64,000 nucleotides of DNA from Aeromonas aquatica (GTDB lineage Bacteria > Pseudomonadota > Gammaproteobacteria > Enterobacterales > Aeromonadaceae), in the NCBI RefSeq assembly GCF_000764655.1, contig NZ_JRGL01000088.1, positions 46,703 to 110,702 on the forward strand. Direction: 5' to 3'. Of the stretch, positions 17,077 through 26,649 are shown in pieces (positions within the stretch are counted from its first letter, which is position 1; each line of letters begins with the position of its first letter). Below the pieces are notes generated by a model. That model ran no database searches. It saw nothing but the letters and a program-made list of their open reading frames with translations, and had not been told where the DNA came from. Made by a program: the position numbers and the translations under genes.

Positions 17077-17233
17077 AGGTGGCAAGGCCACGGCGGCACA
17101 GACTATTGCACTGCACAGTGGCAAGAATTTGATGTCGGGAGCTTGAAAGCCACAGTGGCAGCCCCCACCTAGCCGTTAACGTATTAAGGCGAGCACCTCG
17201 CCAGTTTATTCAAAGTATTTGGAGATTCGTCAA

Positions 17234-19150
17234 ATGGGTAAAATCATCGGTATTGACCTGGGTACTACCAACTCCTGTGTTGCTATTCTGGATGGCGACC
17301 ATGCTCGCGTGATCGAGAACGCGGAAGGCGACCGTACTACTCCGTCCATCATTGCCTATGCCGATGACGGCGAAATCCTGGTTGGTCAGCCGGCTAAGCG
17401 TCAGGCCATCACCAACCCGAAGAACACGCTGTTTGCAATCAAGCGTCTGATCGGCCGTCGTTTCGAGGATGAAGAAGTGCAGCGCGATCTGAAGATCATG
17501 CCGTACGCCATCGCCAAGGCCGACAACGGTGACGCCTGGGTAGAAGTCAAAGGCAAGAAGATGGCACCGCCGCAGATCTCTGCCGAAGTGCTGAAGAAGA
17601 TGAAGAAGACCGCCGAGGATTACCTGGGCGAGCCGGTGACCGAAGCCGTCATCACGGTACCGGCCTACTTCAACGACGCCCAGCGTCAGGCCACCAAGGA
17701 TGCCGGTCGCATCGCCGGTCTGGACGTCAAGCGCATCATCAACGAACCGACCGCTGCGGCCTTTGCCTACGGCGTGAACAAGGTCAAGGGTGAGCGCAAG
17801 GTTGCCGTATACGACCTGGGCGGCGGTACCTTCGACATCTCCATCATCGAGATCGACGAAGTCGAAGGGGAAACCACCTTCGAAGTACTGGCGACCAACG
17901 GTAACACCCACCTAGGTGGTGAAGACTTCGACAACCGTGTCATCAACTATCTGGTTGACGAGTTCAAGCGTGAGCAGGGCATCGACCTGCGCAACGACCA
18001 GCTGGCCCTGCAGCGTCTGAAAGATGCCGCCGAGAAAGCCAAGATCGAGCTCTCTTCCGCGCAGCAGACCGACGTGAACCTGCCGTACATCACTGCAGAT
18101 GCCACCGGTCCCAAGCACATGAACATCAAGGTGACCCGCGCCAAGCTGGAATCCCTGGTGGAAGACATGGTGAAAGACTCCCTGGAGCCGGTCCGTGTCG
18201 CCCTGAAAGACTCCGGTCTGGCAGTCGGCGAGATCGACGACGTCATCCTAGTGGGTGGTCAGACCCGTATGCCGCTGGTGCAGAAGACCGTGGCTGACTT
18301 CTTCGGCAAAGAGCCGCGCAAAGACGTCAACCCGGACGAAGCCGTGGCCATGGGTGCTGCCATTCAGGGCGCGGTCCTGTCTGGTGAGAAGACCGACGTG
18401 CTGCTGCTGGATGTGACTCCGCTCTCCCTGGGTATCGAAACCATGGGTAGCGTGATGACTGCGCTGATCGAGAAGAACACCACCATTCCGACCAAGAAGT
18501 CCCAGGTGTTCTCCACTGCCGAAGACAACCAGTCTGCCGTGACCATTCACGTGCTGCAGGGTGAGCGCAAGCGCGCCAGCGACAACAAGTCTCTGGGCCA
18601 GTTCAACCTGGAAGGCATCCGTCCGGCACAGCGCGGTCTGCCGCAGATCGAAGTGACCTTCGATATCGATGCCAACGGCATCCTGCACGTCTCCGCCAAG
18701 GACAAGGAGACCAACAAGGAGCAGAAGATCACCATCCAGGCTTCTTCCGGTCTGTCCGACGAGGAGATCGAACGCATGGTACGCGAGGCGGAAGCCAACG
18801 CGGCCGAAGACAAGAAGTTCGAGGAGCTGGTGCAGACCCGCAACCAGGCTGACGGTCTGGTCCACTCGGTCCGCAAGCAGATCACCGAAGCCGGTGACGC
18901 CCTGCCCGCCGACGAGAAGACCAAGATCGAAACCGCACTGAGCGAGCTGGAAGCCGTCATCAAGGGTGACGACAAGGCGGCCATCGAAGCCAAGCAACAG
19001 GCTTTGCTGGAAGCGTCCCAGAAGCTGATGGAGCTTGCCCAGCAGCAGTCACAGGGCGCTGGTGCCGATGCCGGTCAGACTTCTTCTGCCAAGGCCGAAG
19101 ACGACGTGGTCGACGCCGAGTTCGAAGAAGTGAAAGACGACAAGAAATAA
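17234..19150 (+). CDS. dnaK: molecular chaperone DnaK (Hsp70)
   Basis: ATP-dependent Hsp70 chaperone. The 638-aa product equals E. coli DnaK in length. The nucleotide-binding domain begins [17 protein letters not shown] and includes [12 protein letters not shown] and [10 protein letters not shown]. The [11 protein letters not shown] segment starts the substrate-binding domain, and the tail ends in EEVKDDKK. The frame is open five codons further upstream, but the start at 17234 matches the invariant N-terminus. Codon use is strongly biased, as expected for a highly expressed gene. dnaJ follows after 113 bp and may be co-transcribed. Confidence 0.98.
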   Translation: MGKIIGIDLGTTNSCVAILDGDHARVIENAEGDRTTPSIIAYADDGEILVGQPAKRQAITNPKNTLFAIKRLIGRRFEDEEVQRDLKIMPYAIAKADNGDAWVEVKGKKMAPPQISAEVLKKMKKTAEDYLGEPVTEAVITVPAYFNDAQRQATKDAGRIAGLDVKRIINEPTAAAFAYGVNKVKGERKVAVYDLGGGTFDISIIEIDEVEGETTFEVLATNGNTHLGGEDFDNRVINYLVDEFKREQGIDLRNDQLALQRLKDAAEKAKIELSSAQQTDVNLPYITADATGPKHMNIKVTRAKLESLVEDMVKDSLEPVRVALKDSGLAVGEIDDVILVGGQTRMPLVQKTVADFFGKEPRKDVNPDEAVAMGAAIQGAVLSGEKTDVLLLDVTPLSLGIETMGSVMTALIEKNTTIPTKKSQVFSTAEDNQSAVTIHVLQGERKRASDNKSLGQFNLEGIRPAQRGLPQIEVTFDIDANGILHVSAKDKETNKEQKITIQASSGLSDEEIERMVREAEANAAEDKKFEELVQTRNQADGLVHSVRKQITEAGDALPADEKTKIETALSELEAVIKGDDKAAIEAKQQALLEASQKLMELAQQQSQGAGADAGQTSSAKAEDDVVDAEFEEVKDDKK

Positions 19151-19263
19151 GCCATACCCAGCTGGGCAGAGTTCGCTCTGCCCATTGGCTTAGTCACTGA
19201 ATTTGCGGGCGTTGGGTGACCAACGCCCGTCTGCATAACTGTTTAAGTAGCAACAGGATGAGT

Positions 19264-20406
19264 ATGTCGAAGCGCGATTTCTATGAAGTGCTCGGGGTGT
19301 CGAAAGGTGCCGATGAGCGCGAGATCAAGAAGGCGTACAAGCGTCTGGCGATGAAGTATCACCCGGATCGCAACCAGGGTGATGCCGCATCCGAAGAGAA
19401 GTTCAAAGAGGTCAAGGAAGCCTACGAGGTGCTGACCGACGAGAACCTGCGCGCCCGCTATGACCAGTACGGTCATGCCGGGGTGGATCAAAGCCAGGGG
19501 GGCGGTGGTCACGGCGGCTTTGGCGGCGGCGCGGACTTCGGTGATGCATTCGGCGATATCTTTGGTGACATCTTCGGTGGCCGCAGTGGCGGTGGCCGGC
19601 GTGGCCCGGCCCGTGGCTCCGACCTGCGCTACAACATGGAGCTGACCCTGGAAGAGGCGGTACGCGGGGTCTCCAAGGAGATCAAGATACCGACTCAGGT
19701 CCACTGCGAGGTCTGTAACGGCTCGGGTGCCCACACCGGCAGTCAGGCCCATACCTGTCCGACCTGCCACGGTGCGGGTCAGGTGCAGATGCGCCAGGGC
19801 TTCTTCGCGGTGCAGCAGGCCTGCCCGCACTGCCACGGTCGTGGCAAGATCATCAAGGATCCGTGCCGCAAGTGTCACGGTGAGGGTCGCTACCAGAAGA
19901 CCAAGACCCTGTCGGTCAAGATCCCGGCCGGGGTCGATACCGGCGACCGCATCCGTCTCTCCGGTGAAGGGGAAGCGGGGGAGGCGGGGGCCTCGGCAGG
20001 GGATCTGTACGTACAGGTACACGTCAAGGAGCATGAGATCTTCGTGCGTGACGGCAACGATCTCTACTGCGAAGTGCCCATCAGCTTCACCACGGCGGCG
20101 CTCGGTGGCGAGATCGAGGTGCCGACCCTGGATGGTCGGGTCAAGCTCAAGGTCACGGCGGAAACCCAGACCGGCAAGCTGTTCCGTCTGCGTGGCAAGG
20201 GCGTCAAGTCCGTGCGCTCCGGCCAGGTCGGCGATCTGATGTGCAAGGTGGTGATCGAGACCCCGGTCAAGCTGACCGAGACCCAGCGAGAGCTGCTGCG
20301 TCAGCTGGACGAGTCGTTCAGCGGTGCCGCCGCCAAGACCCACAAGCCAAAATCGGAAGGCTTCTTCGAAGGGGTGAAACGCTTCTTCGATGACCTGACC
20401 AAGTAA
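19264..20406 (+). CDS. dnaJ: co-chaperone DnaJ (Hsp40)
   Basis: Stimulates DnaK ATPase and delivers substrates. The 380-aa product has a J domain (1-70, with the HPD motif in KYHPDRN), a Gly/Phe-rich linker (about 75-120), four CxxCxGxG zinc-binding repeats (for example [32 protein letters not shown]) and the C-terminal substrate domain. The open frame starts earlier; 19264 ([11 protein letters not shown]) is chosen by homology, with an ATG two codons upstream as an alternative. It forms a dnaKJ unit with the preceding gene. Confidence 0.97.
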   Translation: MSKRDFYEVLGVSKGADEREIKKAYKRLAMKYHPDRNQGDAASEEKFKEVKEAYEVLTDENLRARYDQYGHAGVDQSQGGGGHGGFGGGADFGDAFGDIFGDIFGGRSGGGRRGPARGSDLRYNMELTLEEAVRGVSKEIKIPTQVHCEVCNGSGAHTGSQAHTCPTCHGAGQVQMRQGFFAVQQACPHCHGRGKIIKDPCRKCHGEGRYQKTKTLSVKIPAGVDTGDRIRLSGEGEAGEAGASAGDLYVQVHVKEHEIFVRDGNDLYCEVPISFTTAALGGEIEVPTLDGRVKLKVTAETQTGKLFRLRGKGVKSVRSGQVGDLMCKVVIETPVKLTETQRELLRQLDESFSGAAAKTHKPKSEGFFEGVKRFFDDLTK

Positions 20407-20424
20407 TCACCGCAAGCGTGATGC

Positions 20425-20454
20425 AAGCCGGCCTCTGTGCCGGCTTTCTTTTTG
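20425..20454 (+). terminator. intrinsic terminator of dnaJ
   Basis: An 8-bp stem (AAGCCGGC / GCCGGCTT) with a 6-nt loop is followed by TCTTTTT, 18 nt after the dnaJ stop. It lies between convergent dnaJ and mgtC. Confidence 0.88.
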
Positions 20455-20497
20455 TCTGCGGGGCGCCCCCCCGGTGCCCCTGACTCGCTCCCAGCTA

Positions 20498-21226
20498 TCA
20501 ATCCGTGATGCTGGTGCGCCAGAAGATCTGCCGGATGCAGGGGTGCTGCCCGAGCGTCTGCATCAGGGCATCCAGCTCGACGCCGTCGATGGAGGTGGCC
20601 AGCAGCACCGCCGAGATCTCCAGATCCTGCTCCCCGAAGGGCTCGATATCCAGCTCGCTCAGGGGGTAGTTGGCCTGATCCAGCATCTTCTCCAGCCAGG
20701 GCAGTACCTCCTTCTGGTGCTCGCGCCGGATGAGGGCGGTGACGCGATAGGTCACCTCGGTGTCGGTGTTGTCCACCGGCCGGCGATTGATCTGATTGAC
20801 CAGCGGCCGCAGCAGGGTGTTGGCGGCCAGCACGAACAGGGCGCCAAGCACAGCCTCCATGGCCAGCCCGGCACCGCAGGCGGCCCCGACCGCGGCCACG
20901 CCCCACAGGGTGGCGGCGGTGTTGATGCCGCGAATGTTGCCGGACTCGCGCATGATGACGCCGGCACCGAGAAAGCCGATGCCGGAGACGATGTAGGCCA
21001 CCACGTGGACCACGTTGTAGTTGCCGCCGTGCAGGTCATAGATGCGCTGGGCCAGGCTGACGAACAGGGCCGCCCCCACGGCGACCAGCACGTTGGTGCG
21101 CAGGCCGGCGGTACGCTGGCGGTACTGGCGCTCCAGCCCGACCAGGCTGCCCAGCACGAAGGCCAGCAGCAGGCTGGCCAGGGTGTCGAGCAGGGAAATC
21201 ATGTCTAGTTGTTGCCACATTCTCAT
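20498..21226 (-). CDS. MgtC/SapB family inner-membrane protein
   Basis: Membrane protein of the MgtC family; in other bacteria members affect growth at low magnesium and, in pathogens, survival in macrophages through ATP-synthase control. The 242-aa product has about five N-terminal helices with the family motif LVGLERQYRQRTAGLRTN and IGFLGAGVIMRESG, then a soluble C-terminal ACT-like domain (about 160-242). An ATG 12 codons upstream is open, but the one at 21226 has GGAG eight bases before it. The next gene upstream on the same strand encodes a small protein that may resemble its C-terminal domain. Confidence 0.88.
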   Translation of the reverse strand: MRMWQQLDMISLLDTLASLLLAFVLGSLVGLERQYRQRTAGLRTNVLVAVGAALFVSLAQRIYDLHGGNYNVVHVVAYIVSGIGFLGAGVIMRESGNIRGINTAATLWGVAAVGAACGAGLAMEAVLGALFVLAANTLLRPLVNQINRRPVDNTDTEVTYRVTALIRREHQKEVLPWLEKMLDQANYPLSELDIEPFGEQDLEISAVLLATSIDGVELDALMQTLGQHPCIRQIFWRTSITD

Positions 21227-21430
21227 GGCGTACTCCTTCTGGTTGAAGATGGCCTTCGGCATGGATGAGGGGGCCGTCGGATGCCCCGATAAATGGCGTC
21301 TGAGCGGTGAAGGCCATCATGATGATGGAAAGCGGGCGCACAGGCCGAGCCGGCCCGCGTTCTCAGACCGTCGGCGGGCGGGCACTAAAGTGTGATTGAA
21401 CGGGGCCAACCAAGTTGGCCCCTTTTTCAT

Positions 21431-21799
21431 TTAATTGAGCCGGGGCTCGTCACCCCGCCGCGGGTGCAGCTCCCAACGAACGGGGTGAGCGACCCCGACC
21501 TGATGGACGAACTGCACCAGGTAACGGCGCTGGGAAGGGGTGCAGCTCAGGTTGAGCACCAGCTCCCGGCCATCGCCGCGGCCCGGCCGCAGCGACTGCA
21601 TGGGGCGCAGCCCGGCCGGTTGCAGGCTGTGGGCCACCATGCCCAGCACCAGCTCCATGTCGGCGCGATCCTGACAACGGATCTGCAGCCGGTAGTGGTG
21701 CTGGCGCTGCTTGCCGCGCGGCCAGCGTGGCAACAGGCCCAGCCTGCTCAGCAGTGGACGGGTCTGGGTTGAGGTCAATAATGTCGAAACAAAGCGCAT
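21431..21799 (-). CDS. hypothetical protein, possibly a stand-alone MgtC C-terminal-like domain
   Basis: 122-aa basic protein of no firmly recognised family. The start at 21799 has an excellent AAGGAGG site seven bases upstream, and base use is coding-like, so the gene looks real. The middle part (HHYRLQIRCQDRADMELVL, then the tail of the next strand and YLVQFVHQVGVAHPVRWELH) has the beta-alpha-beta rhythm of the ACT-like regulatory domain at the C-terminus of MgtC proteins. It lies 200 bp upstream of mgtC on the same strand. I infer an accessory or regulatory partner of MgtC; this is tentative. Confidence 0.6.
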   Translation of the reverse strand: MRFVSTLLTSTQTRPLLSRLGLLPRWPRGKQRQHHYRLQIRCQDRADMELVLGMVAHSLQPAGLRPMQSLRPGRGDGRELVLNLSCTPSQRRYLVQFVHQVGVAHPVRWELHPRRGDEPRLN

Positions 21800-22179
21800 A
21801 GCAGCCTCCTTGTGGGAAGCAGAAACTATGCAGGCAAGGTGGCCGCCAACATGGGCAGGAGCTCACCTGACGTCAAGTGTAAAACGAGAGAAGAGGGGAG
21901 TGGATTTCCGCTTCTCGCAGGTTTGCGAGAGGGCGGCAGAGGCAACGCTGCGGCTATCTCGCGACCTGGGTGCCGACGATCAGGGTCGGCCTGTCACTGT
22001 CACTTGATGAATTGCCCACTGATGGTCTCCGCTGTTGATGGACGGCCAGATGGTACCCATCCGCGGCGCCGAGGTAAAGCCCTCTCCTAACGCGGCAACA
22101 TTCGGAAACAAGTTCACCGACCCGGCACCCTCAAGGGCGACGCCACCACGGCAGGGTGCGCCTGCCGCCGGCAGCGGCT
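21800..22179. other. intergenic region, possible structured leader for the leftward mgtC cluster
   Basis: About 380 bp with no supported gene. On the minus strand several complementary segments occur. CCGC-GGATGG and CCAT-CAACAGCGG (around 22025-22066) can pair. The stretch GGAGACCATCAGTGGGCAA just after it is faintly reminiscent of the core of the magnesium-sensing M-box. The resemblance is partial, so I call it only a candidate leader. Confidence 0.25.
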
Positions 22180-22247
22180 ATAAATTAGCGGTTGCTAATG
22201 TTTTCTCGGATCGTAGAATGACCAAACATTAGCAATCACTAATTTAT
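22180..22247 (+). promoter_or_regulatory. promoter flanked by a 23-bp inverted repeat, upstream of the YeeE/YedE pair
   Basis: Two 23-bp half-sites (22180-22202 and 22225-22247) are inverted copies matching at 21 of 23 positions. The left one contains the perfect small palindrome ATTAGC-GGTT-GCTAAT. A sigma-70-like promoter sits between and across them: TTGCTA (22192-22197), 16-bp spacer, TAGAAT (22214-22219). A dimeric repressor bound at both sites would cover the -35 and the start region. Sulfur-transport genes of this type are often controlled by ArsR-family persulfide sensors (BigR/SqrR/YgaV); no such gene is in view, so the regulator is inferred. Confidence 0.75.
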
Positions 22248-22329
22248 TAATAATCCCCGCCGTCGCAGTGGGCGGGCCAAGCCACGGGGCCCGCCTGCCA
22301 GCAGGCTGAGCCCGTTACCAGGAGTGCCT

Positions 22330-22743
22330 ATGTTTGAGAGCCAATGGCTGTTTGCCTTGGGGGGCGGCATGTTGATCGGATCCGCCGCCCTGATACTGTT
22401 GCTGTTCAATGCCAAGGTGGCCGGCATCAGCGGCATCCTGGCTGGCGCCCTGCAGCAGACGGATGCCTGGCGCTGGCTGTTCCTGCTTGGGCTGGGCGGC
22501 GGGGCGCTGCTGGCGTTTCGCCTGGCGTGGGTCCCGATGCCGAGCTTCGCGACGCTGCCGGCCTGGCCGCTGGTGCTGCTGGCCGGGCTGCTGGTCGGGA
22601 TGGGCACCCGCCTCGGCAATGGCTGCACCAGCGGTCACGGTATCTGCGGGGTGGGGAGGCTGTCCCGTCGCTCCCTCGCCGCCACCCTCACCTTCATGGC
22701 CACCGGTGCGCTCACCGTGTTCGTCAGTCACCATCTGCTGTAA
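22330..22743 (+). CDS. YeeE/YedE family sulfur-compound transporter, subunit 1
   Basis: Inner-membrane protein of the DUF395 family related to the thiosulfate transporter TsuA. The 137-aa product has about four helices and the hallmark [17 protein letters not shown], whose cysteines are thought to relay the sulfur compound. An AGGAG precedes the ATG at 22330. It is followed after 11 bp by a second half-size family member, so the two probably form one transporter (the PmpA/PmpB arrangement). Expression is expected from the inverted-repeat promoter just upstream. Confidence 0.88.
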   Translation: MFESQWLFALGGGMLIGSAALILLLFNAKVAGISGILAGALQQTDAWRWLFLLGLGGGALLAFRLAWVPMPSFATLPAWPLVLLAGLLVGMGTRLGNGCTSGHGICGVGRLSRRSLAATLTFMATGALTVFVSHHLL

Positions 22744-22754
22744 GGAGCTCCGGG

Positions 22755-23189
22755 ATGAAACTGCTGATCAGTCTGTTGTCCGGCCTGCTGTTCGGGCTCG
22801 GCCTCGCTCTCTCCGGCATGGTGGATCCGGCCAGGATCCTGGGCTTTCTCGACGTGGCGGGGGCCTGGGACCCCAGCCTGGCATTCGTGATGGGCGGGGC
22901 CCTGCTGGTGTTCATGCCAGGCTACTTCCTGCTGGTCAAACCCCGCAGCCACGGCTTGCTGGGTGACGCCATCTGCGCCCTGCCCGCACCCGTGCTGGAT
23001 GCGCGTCTCCTCGGCGGCTCGGCGCTGTTTGGCATCGGCTGGGGCATGGCCGGGATCTGCCCGGGCCCGGCGTTGAGCCTGCTCGTCAGCGGCCAGCCCA
23101 TGATAGGGCTGTTCGTGGCCGCCATGGTGGCCGGCGTCCTGCTCATCGATCGAACGCTGCCCTGGCTGCAGCAGCGCAACCAGCCCTGA
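22755..23189 (+). CDS. YeeE/YedE family sulfur-compound transporter, subunit 2
   Basis: Second half-transporter of the DUF395 family, 144 aa with about four helices. It carries LSGMVDPARILGFLDVAG and the conserved cysteine motif GWGMAGICPGPAL, complementary to the motif of subunit 1. A GGAG site precedes the start at 22755. It is co-transcribed with subunit 1. The exact sulfur substrate (thiosulfate, persulfide or sulfite-related) cannot be told from the sequence. Confidence 0.88.
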   Translation: MKLLISLLSGLLFGLGLALSGMVDPARILGFLDVAGAWDPSLAFVMGGALLVFMPGYFLLVKPRSHGLLGDAICALPAPVLDARLLGGSALFGIGWGMAGICPGPALSLLVSGQPMIGLFVAAMVAGVLLIDRTLPWLQQRNQP

Positions 23190-23288
23190 TGTCACCCGGG
23201 CCTATCGCGCCGCTGGCAGGCGCGACGGCTCCCTCCCGAGGCTGAAGGTGGTAACATCGGAGCCCCGTTGTTTTGACAAGGCTTGCCC

Positions 23289-24305
23289 ATGCTGCCCCTG
23301 CGCCTGCTTATCTCAGATTCTCACGATCCCCTGTTCAACCTGGCGGTGGAGGAGTGCATCTTCCGCCAGATGGATCCCGCCCAGCGGGTGCTGTTCCTGT
23401 GGCGCAACGCCAATACCGTGGTGATCGGCCGCGCCCAGAACCCCTGGAAGGAGTGCAACACCCGCCGGATGGAGGAGGATGGGGTGACCCTGGCCCGCCG
23501 CAGCAGCGGGGGCGGGGCCGTGTTTCACGACCTTGGCAACAGCTGCTTCACCTTCATGGCCGGCAAGCCCGGCTATGACAAGAGCCTCTCCACCGCCATC
23601 GTGTTGTCAGCCCTGAAACAGCTCGGGGTGGAGGCTTTCGCCTCCGGTCGCAACGATCTGCTGGTGGCGACCCCGGACGGGGATCGCAAGGTCTCGGGCT
23701 CGGCCTATAGAGAGACCCATGATCGCGGTTTTCATCACGGCACCCTGCTGCTGGACGCTGACTTGAGCCGACTCGCGAACTACCTGAACCCGGATCCCAA
23801 GAAGCTGGCGGCCAAGGGGATCACCTCGGTGCGCAGCCGGGTCGCCAACCTCTGCGATCTGCTGCCCGGCGTCGATCATGAGCGGGTCGTCCAGGCGCTG
23901 ACAGATGCCTTCTTTGCGCATCATGGTGCCCGGGTCGCCCCTGAGCACATCTCCCCCGAACAGCTGCCGGACTTACCCGGCTTCGCCGAGACCTTCGCCC
24001 GTCAGCGCAGCTGGGAGTGGAACTTCGGCCACGCGCCCGCCTTCAGTCACCAGCTGAATGAACGTTTCGGCTGGGGCGGGGTCGAGCTGCACTTCGACGT
24101 GGAGAAGGGGCTCATCGGCCGGGTGCAGATCTTCAGCGACAGCCTGGATCCGGCGCCGCTGGATGCGCTGGCCGAGCGGCTGCCGGGCACTGCCTATCGA
24201 CCCGAGGCCGTCGCGGCCCTGTTGCGCCAGTTGGGGCTAGCGTTTCCTGCCCAGGCGGGCGAGCTGGCGGAGCTCGAGGCCTGGCTGGTGGCGGCGCTGC
24301 GCTGA
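23289..24305 (+). CDS. lplA: lipoate-protein ligase A
   Basis: Activates free lipoate with ATP and attaches it to lysines of 2-oxo-acid dehydrogenases and the glycine cleavage H protein. The 338-aa product matches E. coli LplA in length and order: [13 protein letters not shown], lipoyl-binding [15 protein letters not shown] and the catalytic-lysine segment [11 protein letters not shown] (about 130-145), with the small C-terminal accessory domain retained. The ATG at 23289 is chosen over an upstream TTG. It stands alone between the sulfur transporter genes and panP. Confidence 0.94.
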   Translation: MLPLRLLISDSHDPLFNLAVEECIFRQMDPAQRVLFLWRNANTVVIGRAQNPWKECNTRRMEEDGVTLARRSSGGGAVFHDLGNSCFTFMAGKPGYDKSLSTAIVLSALKQLGVEAFASGRNDLLVATPDGDRKVSGSAYRETHDRGFHHGTLLLDADLSRLANYLNPDPKKLAAKGITSVRSRVANLCDLLPGVDHERVVQALTDAFFAHHGARVAPEHISPEQLPDLPGFAETFARQRSWEWNFGHAPAFSHQLNERFGWGGVELHFDVEKGLIGRVQIFSDSLDPAPLDALAERLPGTAYRPEAVAALLRQLGLAFPAQAGELAELEAWLVAALR

Positions 24306-24482
24306 AGCGGGCATGACCCGGATCACGAAACGGCATCGGACCGGCCAGGGGCGGCTCGCCGCCAGCCCTTGGCCTGCCGCTGCCATGATAAAAAGTAGGG
24401 CAGGCCATTAGATATTGTCGCTGTCTCAAGCGCGGCCCCAGAGGTATAAACGGGGCACCTTTGCAGTACTAATGGTCTAAAA

Positions 24483-26177
24483 ATGAGCGATCTGGTTTAT
24501 CTGAAAGATGACGGCGTCAACGCCGTCTCCCCCGCATTCGAACGTCGTTTCGCCACCGTCAAAGCCCACTACTTCTCCCGCAATCCCGAGCTCTGGCCGG
24601 TGTTCCGCGAACCCGGTTTCGCCACCCTCAACGAGTTTCGTGCCCGTGGCCTGGCCCCGGACGCGCGGCTGAACGCCTGGCCCGATGGCCGGGCCCGGCT
24701 CGCGGATCTGTGCGAGACCATGCCGGTGCCCCAGGCCATGCGTGCCCCGGGCGAGCCCATGGCCGAGCTGCTGTTTGCCGGCGCCCTCTCCAAGGACTGG
24801 GAGAACCCCTCCAGCGTCGAGAACGTCATCACCATGTCGGCGGATCCCGCCATCTACGGCGCCCAGCTCGGCATCCTGGCCAACCCCAACCTGGTCTACT
24901 CCGAGTATGCCGGGGTGGCCGAGGAGCTGGAGAAGAAGGTGGTGCGCCAGATAGCCCTGCTGGCGGGCTACGATCCGGCCCGCGCCACCGGCATCTTCAC
25001 CCAGGGGGGGACCTTCTGTAACCTCTACGGCTACCTGCTCGGCATCCGCAAGAGCCTGCCCGAGGCCAAGCACAAGGGGCTCGGCCACTATCAGGACTAC
25101 CGCATCATCAACTCCCAGGGAGGCCACTACTCCAACATCACCAACCTCTCCCTGCTCGGGGTGGACATAGAGCACAAGACCATCCGCATCCAGGTCGGCG
25201 AGAACAACGACATCGATCTGGTGGATCTCGAGCGCACCCTGACCGCCTGCTTCGCCCTCAAACACGTGGTGCCCACCATCATGCTCACCATGGGCACCAC
25301 AGACACCTTCGGGGTGGATCAGGTGAAACCCGTGGTGGCGCTGCGGGATCGCCTGTGCGAGCGCTTCGAGGTGGCGGTCAAGCCCCACATCCACGTGGAT
25401 GCCGCCATCGGCTGGTCGATGATCTTCTTCCTGGATTACGACTTCGCCGTCAACCCGCTCGCCATCAACGCCGCCACCCTGGCGGGAATTGAGCGCAACG
25501 TGGCGCGCTTCGCCGAGCTCAAATACGCCGACTCCTTCACCGTCGACTTCCAGAAGTGGGGCTATGTGCCCTACACCTCCAGCCTGGTGATGATCAAGGA
25601 GCAGGACGATCTCAAGGCGATGGAGAACGATCCGGAGAACTTCTCCTACTTCGAGCGGGACATCCAGGGCCAGACCCACCTGCAGTCCACCATCGAGTGT
25701 TCCCGCGGGGCGAGCGGCCTGTTCGGCGCCTATGCGGCGCTCAACTACATGGGGGTGGAGGGCTATCGTACCGTGCTGGCCCACTGCCTGCAGAATGCCA
25801 ACTACTTCCGCTTCCGCCTGAGCCAGCTTGGCAACGTCAAGCTGGTGGCCCAGGAGAACCAGGGGCCGAGCGTGGGCTTCAAGATCTACAACCCCGAGTG
25901 GGTGAGCGATCCCGAGGCCGAGTTCGCCTTCGAGCTGGCCCGCAGCGCCGATCCCGCCTACAAGGCGCGGCTGCAACGCAACACCGACTATCACCGCAGC
26001 CTGTTCAAACATCGCGGCAAGGTCGGGCTCTTCACCAACTGGGTGGAGGCGGTGGCGCATTCCGAGTACGACGAGCGCGGCAAGTACTCCTACATCGCTG
26101 GCGAGAAGGCGGTGTTCATGAACCCGGCCTGCGGCCGCGAGCAGATCGACGCCTTTATCGACCATATTCGCGGCTGA
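24483..26177 (+). CDS. panP: pyridoxal-dependent aspartate 1-decarboxylase, PanP type
   Basis: Predicted PLP enzyme of the group II decarboxylase fold that converts L-aspartate to beta-alanine for pantothenate synthesis, replacing the pyruvoyl PanD in vibrios and relatives. The 564-aa product shows the cofactor histidine/aspartate region (HIHVDAAIGW) and the Schiff-base lysine in DFQKWGYVPYTSS. Length fits PanP (about 550) rather than GadB (466). Glutamate or cysteine-sulfinate decarboxylase activity cannot be excluded from the sequence alone. The ribosome site is weak. The gene appears monocistronic. Confidence 0.82.
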   Translation: MSDLVYLKDDGVNAVSPAFERRFATVKAHYFSRNPELWPVFREPGFATLNEFRARGLAPDARLNAWPDGRARLADLCETMPVPQAMRAPGEPMAELLFAGALSKDWENPSSVENVITMSADPAIYGAQLGILANPNLVYSEYAGVAEELEKKVVRQIALLAGYDPARATGIFTQGGTFCNLYGYLLGIRKSLPEAKHKGLGHYQDYRIINSQGGHYSNITNLSLLGVDIEHKTIRIQVGENNDIDLVDLERTLTACFALKHVVPTIMLTMGTTDTFGVDQVKPVVALRDRLCERFEVAVKPHIHVDAAIGWSMIFFLDYDFAVNPLAINAATLAGIERNVARFAELKYADSFTVDFQKWGYVPYTSSLVMIKEQDDLKAMENDPENFSYFERDIQGQTHLQSTIECSRGASGLFGAYAALNYMGVEGYRTVLAHCLQNANYFRFRLSQLGNVKLVAQENQGPSVGFKIYNPEWVSDPEAEFAFELARSADPAYKARLQRNTDYHRSLFKHRGKVGLFTNWVEAVAHSEYDERGKYSYIAGEKAVFMNPACGREQIDAFIDHIRG

Positions 26178-26246
26178 ATCCGGCCGAGAGAGCAGATAAA
26201 GAAACGGCGGGCCCAGTGCCCGCCGTCTTCTTGTCCGGTGCGCGGC

Positions 26247-26603
26247 TTACTGCTTCTGCAGCCGGGTGATGGTCAGCTTGCCAGCCGGGTTCTCGGCGTG
26301 GAAGCCGACCGCATCCCCCACCTGCAGGCCCTTGAGCAGGGCCGGGTCGGCCAGCACGAACACCATGGTCATGGGGGGCATCTTGAGGTTGGCGATGGCC
26401 TCGTGCTTGATCCCGACCTTCTGGTTCGCCTCGTCGATGCGGCTGATGACCCCCTTGGTCATCACGATCTCCTCTGTCGGTTTCATCTCCATCCCCTCCA
26501 TCTGGGACATGTCGTGCCCCTCGTGGTTCATGGTCATCTCGGCCCGGGCCTGGAGAGAGGCGAGGCCAAGCAGCAGGGTCAGGGTCAGCGTCTTGTAGTT
26601 CAT
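26247..26603 (-). CDS. cusF: periplasmic copper/silver-binding protein, CusF-like
   Basis: Small periplasmic metallochaperone expected to hand Cu(I)/Ag(I) to the Cus pump. The 118-aa product has a signal peptide (cleavage after LQARA), an extra His/Met-rich stretch (MNHEGHDMSQMEGMEM) and one OB-fold CusF domain. The metal-site segment reads KHEAIANLKMPPMTM: the histidine and two methionines are kept, but the tryptophan that caps copper in E. coli CusF (W44) is methionine. It is the last gene of the copper operon, 46 bp after cusA, with a good AAGGAA site. Confidence 0.88.
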   Translation of the reverse strand: MNYKTLTLTLLLGLASLQARAEMTMNHEGHDMSQMEGMEMKPTEEIVMTKGVISRIDEANQKVGIKHEAIANLKMPPMTMVFVLADPALLKGLQVGDAVGFHAENPAGKLTITRLQKQ

Positions 26604-26649
26604 GGTGTTTTCCTTGAGTCGTTTATGCAGAGTCGGTGGTGAATTCGGA

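Noticed and set aside
21800..22105. A definite M-box magnesium riboswitch for the mgtC cluster
   Set aside because: Only short fragments resemble the consensus and I could not fold the complete core. Reported only as a low-confidence candidate.
24477..26165. 562-codon minus-strand frame opposite panP
   Set aside because: Mirror frame of a high-GC gene; its composition (His/Glu/Val/Gly-rich, no domain) is typical of an antisense shadow.
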